Shown here in pieces: positions 34,839-38,233 of a stretch of DNA of 38,233 nucleotides. Below the pieces are notes generated by a model. The model saw nothing but the letters and a program-made list of their open reading frames with translations, was not told the DNA's origin and made no database searches. Made by a program: the position numbers and the translations under genes. Where the stretch lies: positions 1-38,233 of the forward strand of contig NZ_WITC01000106.1 of NCBI RefSeq assembly GCF_009601505.1. Reading direction: 5' to 3'. How positions within the stretch are numbered: the stretch's first letter is position 1; each line of letters opens with the position of its first letter. The stretch comes from Sinorhizobium terangae (GTDB lineage Bacteria > Pseudomonadota > Alphaproteobacteria > Rhizobiales > Rhizobiaceae).

Positions 34839-36098
34839 ATGGCGAATCCCGACCGCGCCACGGTGCCGGTATCCGTCTCCGTTCTGGCAAATCCGATAGC
34901 CGACCGCTGGCACTTCGGCATCATTGCGCTCATAGCATTCCTGACGCTCGTCGATCTCTTCGCCACCCAGGCAATCCTGCCGTCCCTGCAGGCGCAGTTC
35001 GACGTCAGCCGCGCGACGATGGGCTTCGCAGTCAATGCCAGCACCTTCGGCATGGCGGCCGCCAGCCTTGCCGTCGGTATTTTTGGGCGCAACCTGGACC
35101 GGCGGAACGGCATCTGGATCAGTCTCGCACTGCTTGCCGTACCGACTGTGTTGCTCTCAACAACCCGAGACATCGCGATCTTCGCTGGCCTGCGTGTGGC
35201 GCAGGGCCTGTGCATGGCGACCGCCTTCACCCTCACCATGGCCTACCTTGCGGAGCATTCTCCGGCTGAGCGGGCAACGGGCGCGCTTGCGGCCTACGTC
35301 ACCGGCAATGTCGCCAGCAACCTCTTCGGCCGCATTCTCTCGGCTGCGGTTGCCGATCTCGGCGGACTGTCGATCAACTTCCAAACCTTCGCGCTTCTCA
35401 ACCTGGCGGGCGCGGCCCTCGTCTGGACCACATTGAAGAGAACGGCGCACATGATGCCGGACCGGCGAATGCGGAGCAACGGGAGCTGGCGCTTGGTGCT
35501 CGGCAATCGGCGGCTGCAAAGCGTGCTCGCCATCGGTTTCCTGATCCTCTTCGTGTTCATAGGGACTTACACCTATGTCAACTTCCAGCTCGTCGAGCTC
35601 GGGCTTTCGCCGATGCAACTCGGCCTCGTCTATTTCGTTTTCCTGCCATCGCTGTTCACGACGCCGCTCGGCGGATTGATTTCGCGTCGCTTGGGTGACG
35701 GAGCCGGCATTGTGCTCACGCTCTTCCTCGCCGTTCTCGGGCTCATCGCCCTGTTCAGCAACAGCCTCGCCGTGGTCCTTGTAGGCCTTGCCATGGTCGC
35801 CGTCGGCACGTTTCTCGCGCAGGCGCTTGCAACCAGTCAGGTCGGCCGCATCGCCGAGAGTGAGAAGGCAACAGCAAGCGGCACCTATCTCGCTTCCTAT
35901 TACACGGGCGGGCTCTTCGGGAGCCTGGTGGTCGGGCAGATCTACGATCGGTTCGGATGGAGCATTTCAGTCCTGACGCTCGTCGCAACGCTTGTGCTCG
36001 CCATGCTTTTTGCCGTCCCGTTGCGGGCCATGTGGTCCAGTTATCGAAACAGACAAGAGACGGCATTACCAAATCGCAGCAGACAGCCGCATTCTTGA
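34839..36098 (+). CDS. MFS transporter
   Basis: About 419 residues with 12 predicted helices. The family pattern appears as FGRNLDRRNGIWISLALL after helix 2 and again in GGLISRRLGDGAGIVLTL in the second half. LVDLFATQAILPSLQAQFDVSRATMGFAVNASTFGMA resembles the N-terminus of drug/arabinose efflux members. It is more likely an exporter than an importer, but the substrate is unknown. AGGAGG lies before the ATG. It is between the cupin and DUF302 genes on the same strand. Confidence 0.9.
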   Translation: MANPDRATVPVSVSVLANPIADRWHFGIIALIAFLTLVDLFATQAILPSLQAQFDVSRATMGFAVNASTFGMAAASLAVGIFGRNLDRRNGIWISLALLAVPTVLLSTTRDIAIFAGLRVAQGLCMATAFTLTMAYLAEHSPAERATGALAAYVTGNVASNLFGRILSAAVADLGGLSINFQTFALLNLAGAALVWTTLKRTAHMMPDRRMRSNGSWRLVLGNRRLQSVLAIGFLILFVFIGTYTYVNFQLVELGLSPMQLGLVYFVFLPSLFTTPLGGLISRRLGDGAGIVLTLFLAVLGLIALFSNSLAVVLVGLAMVAVGTFLAQALATSQVGRIAESEKATASGTYLASYYTGGLFGSLVVGQIYDRFGWSISVLTLVATLVLAMLFAVPLRAMWSSYRNRQETALPNRSRQPHS

Positions 36099-36134
36099 AG
36101 GAGCCCGTTGGGGGCCAGAGAGAGGAGCTTTACA

Positions 36135-36617
36135 ATGATGCAGATCAGCAATGCAGTAGGGTTGGCCGCCCTGATCGCCACCACGATCACGGCATCGGCT
36201 CAAGTTTCGACGACAGAGGCCGCAGACAGGGACGGCATAGTCACGGTCAAGAGCCGCTATTCGGTCAGCGAGACGGTGAACCGCATCAGGCGCAGCGTCG
36301 AGGAAAAAGGGATCACCCTCTTCGGCGTCATCGACCAGGCCAAGCTCGGCAACGCCGCAGGCAACGAGGTGCGTCCGTCGCGCCTGGTGATGTTCGGCAA
36401 TCCGGCGCTTGGCACGACCTTTATTACCGCCAATCCGCTCGCCGGACTTGACTGGCCAGTTCGGGTCCTCGTGTATCAGGCGAAGGACGGATCCGTCTAC
36501 GCCGCCTACACCGATTTTGACTGGATCGCAAAACGCCATCGAATTTCGAGTCGGGGCCGCGAGTTCGCCATGGCGTCGCAGGTGGTCGAAGCTGTCACAG
36601 CAATCGTTAAGGAATAG
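36135..36617 (+). CDS. secreted DUF302 protein
   Basis: A 160-residue protein. A signal peptide (about residues 1-24, ending ASAQ) precedes a DUF302 domain. Its pattern is VSETVNRIRRSVEEKGITLFGVIDQAKLGNAAGNEVRPSRLVMFGNPALGTTFITANPLAGLDWPVRVLVYQ. DUF302 is a small alpha/beta domain of unknown work. The ATG at 36135 follows GAGGAG. It is the last gene of the cupin/MFS/DUF302 group. Confidence 0.87.
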   Translation: MMQISNAVGLAALIATTITASAQVSTTEAADRDGIVTVKSRYSVSETVNRIRRSVEEKGITLFGVIDQAKLGNAAGNEVRPSRLVMFGNPALGTTFITANPLAGLDWPVRVLVYQAKDGSVYAAYTDFDWIAKRHRISSRGREFAMASQVVEAVTAIVKE

Positions 36618-36732
36618 ATGCGGCCAGAGCGCTCGTCCTCGTCTCCTTCTCCAGGAGCCGGCGAGCGCTTCTGCACGTCTCCATCGACGGGCGTGAAGGC
36701 ACTCGATGAGAGGGCCTCGGCCATTGGGAGCT

Positions 36733-38026
36733 CGCCTTGAACATGGGGTAATCGCGGGCGGTTCACCCCGTAACCCTTCTCTCGGCAATAGCTGGCATGG
36801 GTGGTTGCCCCCGGTAAGATGGAAATACGGGCTCACGATTGGAACCGGGCCCAACATCAAATGGAGGCAACCATGGACCAATATATTGGGCTTGATGTTT
36901 CGTTGAAAGATACTGCGATCTCAATCCGGCAGGATGGGAAACGGGTCTGGCGAGGGAAATGTCCTTCTGATCCAAAGGCTCTGGCTCAGATGATTTCCAA
37001 GCATGCCCCGCAAGCAAAACGAGTTGTATTCGAGACCGGCCCATTATCGACGTGGTTCTATCATGCGCTGACAGCCGAAGGGCTTCCCGCGATTTGTATA
37101 GAAGCTCGGCACGCGCAAAAGGTGCTGAATGAGACGCTCAACAAGACTGACGCCAATGATGCGGATGGCTTGGCGCAGTTGGCCGAAGCCGGCTTTTACA
37201 AGGCAGTTCGAGTAAAGGCTTTCGATAGCATGCTAACACGCACACTGGTGGCGGCGCGCAATCAGCTTTTGAGCATCTCCAAGCAGCTCAGCAACCAGAT
37301 ACGCGGCCTGATGAAGACGTTCGGTCTCATCGTGCCCAAGGGGGCGGGCCGGGTATTTGATGCCAATGTGAGGGGACTGCTGGATGGAAATGCTGGACTG
37401 GAGCTAGTTGTATTGCCCCTGCTCGAGGCGTGGCGCGACATACGCAGGCATGCCGCCAATCTTGATCATCAGGTGCTCGGAGCGGCGAGGGAGAGCCAGG
37501 CTACAAAGCTTCTGATGACGATTCCGGGTGTTGGCGCTGTCACGGCCGTCTCCTACATTGCAGCGATCGAGGATCCTGTAAACTTCCGGACGTCGCGCTC
37601 TGTCGGCGCCTGGCTCGGGCTGACGACGCGGCGCTATCAGTCGGGCGAGATCGACTATGATGGCCATATCTCGCGACGAGGTGACGGTCAGCTGCGGGGA
37701 TTACTTTACGAGGCGGCGACCGTCCTCCTCACGAGAACCAGTCGCCGCGCCGAATGCAGTCTCAAAACATGGGGGCTGAAGCTGCGTGAGCGCTTGGGCT
37801 TCAGGCGTGCAGCGGTTGCCGTTGCGCGAAAGCTTGCCGTCATCATGCACAGCATGCTTAAAACCGGCGAAGTGTTCAACGCATTGGCTGGCGATCCCGC
37901 ATAAGCGAAAAAGCTGGCCTCCTTGCCTCAGTGGCTCAGGAGACACTGGGAGTCCCTGCTGTGGACGTGGGTCGGGTCATTCCGTCGTATCCGTCGTAGC
38001 TCGATCGAGACTGCGCCTTGAACATA
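36733..38026 (+). mobile_element. IS110-family insertion sequence with 12-bp direct repeats
   Basis: The transposase gene is flanked by a 12-bp direct repeat, CGCCTTGAACAT, at 36733-36744 and 38015-38026, giving an element of about 1.28 kb. IS110 elements use a bridge RNA made from the non-coding end before the transposase; the left 128-bp non-coding stretch (36745-36872) carries GGGGT/ACCCC arms that can pair. These repeats may be the core sites left by insertion. There are no terminal inverted repeats, as expected for IS110. Confidence 0.65.
36873..37904 (+). CDS. IS110-family transposase
   Basis: A 343-residue DEDD recombinase. The N-terminal RuvC-like domain has YIGLDVSLKDTAISI (Asp8), VVFETGP (Glu) and KTDANDADGLAQL (Asp pair). 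The C-terminal Tnp20 domain has MTIPGVGAVTAVSYIAAIEDPVNFRTSRSVGAWLGL and the SRRGDGQLRGLLYEAA stretch with the catalytic Ser. The reading frame is intact. The ATG at 36873 has GGAGG before it. It belongs to the mobile element described here and moves by bridge RNA-guided recombination. Confidence 0.95.
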   Translation: MDQYIGLDVSLKDTAISIRQDGKRVWRGKCPSDPKALAQMISKHAPQAKRVVFETGPLSTWFYHALTAEGLPAICIEARHAQKVLNETLNKTDANDADGLAQLAEAGFYKAVRVKAFDSMLTRTLVAARNQLLSISKQLSNQIRGLMKTFGLIVPKGAGRVFDANVRGLLDGNAGLELVVLPLLEAWRDIRRHAANLDHQVLGAARESQATKLLMTIPGVGAVTAVSYIAAIEDPVNFRTSRSVGAWLGLTTRRYQSGEIDYDGHISRRGDGQLRGLLYEAATVLLTRTSRRAECSLKTWGLKLRERLGFRRAAVAVARKLAVIMHSMLKTGEVFNALAGDPA

Positions 38027-38233
38027 GGAAGACCCACCCTGCGAAAACCCATCATGCGGCGACCGCGTGTCGACCGCGGAGACAACCCTGCTCCCGGCAG
38101 TGGACGAGTTTGCAAAAAAAAGGATGCAAGCTCCCCACAATCAAGAAAAGATGTCGCGCTGCATGCTCCGCAACACGGCAACAAAGTAGGGTGTTCGAAA
38201 TTCGCTTGACCCCGAGCATGCGATTAGACAACG
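37905..38233. other. IS110 right end and flank, no gene seen
   Basis: From the transposase stop, about 110 bp of non-coding DNA leads to the right 12-bp direct repeat at 38015-38026. The remaining 200 bp to the window end contain an A-tract (38115-38122) and short frames without similarity, and no gene is called. Confidence 0.4.

Overview
The window looks like accessory DNA of a Rhizobiales alphaproteobacterium, most likely Ensifer (Sinorhizobium) or a close relative. The pointers are a DUF982 protein, a sigma32-like CTTGAA promoter next to a CIRCE element, a ROSE-type 5' leader before a small heat-shock gene, a rhizobial intergenic mosaic repeat, and several insertion sequences. The genus is an inference and was not tested by any search. 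No rRNA, tRNA or CRISPR array was seen.

Layout. (1) 340-2427: an IS91-type element, a tyrosine recombinase followed by a HUH transposase that is frameshifted. (2) 2699-5734: a TetR/YciI/Tag operon read leftward with a palindromic operator, then a divergent AraC regulator and peroxiredoxin-like protein. (3) 6294-15226: a proteostasis island. Leftward lie two Hsp20 chaperones and an NDUFS4-like complex I protein; rightward lie groES-groEL, a periplasmic HtrA/Deg protease, a NEW3-domain membrane-anchored protein with an ABC ATPase and permease, and a DUF982 protein. ROSE, CIRCE and sigma32-like signals sit between the two arms. (4) 15448-24200: a fructan-derived sugar locus. A LacI regulator faces a six-gene operon (binding protein, two permeases, ATPase, GH91 enzyme, GH32 enzyme). 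Because the GH91 enzyme has no signal peptide, I read it as import and cytoplasmic breakdown of difructose anhydride (probably DFA III) to inulobiose and then fructose. Three helically phased operators lie in the divergent promoter. (5) 24361-24489: remnant of an IS30-family transposase. (6) 24599-30744: a seven-gene bufferin operon: BufA-like precursor (DUF2282), BufB-like MNIO enzyme (DUF692), BufC-like DUF2063 partner, DoxX, then an unusual tail of type II NADH dehydrogenase, membrane sensor adenylate cyclase and DUF3307 protein. (7) 31095-33037: patatin-like lipase with 3-hydroxybutyrate dehydrogenase. (8) 33213-36617: LysR regulator, then a secreted cupin, an MFS transporter and a DUF302 protein. 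(9) 36733-38026: an IS110-family element bounded by a 12-bp direct repeat.

The most interesting parts are the bufferin operon extended with respiratory and cyclic-nucleotide genes, the difructose-anhydride catabolic operon with its AT-rich GH91 gene, and the proteostasis island that joins chaperones to a NEW3/ABC module and a complex I subunit paralogue. All functions are read from motifs and gene order; nothing was searched against databases.
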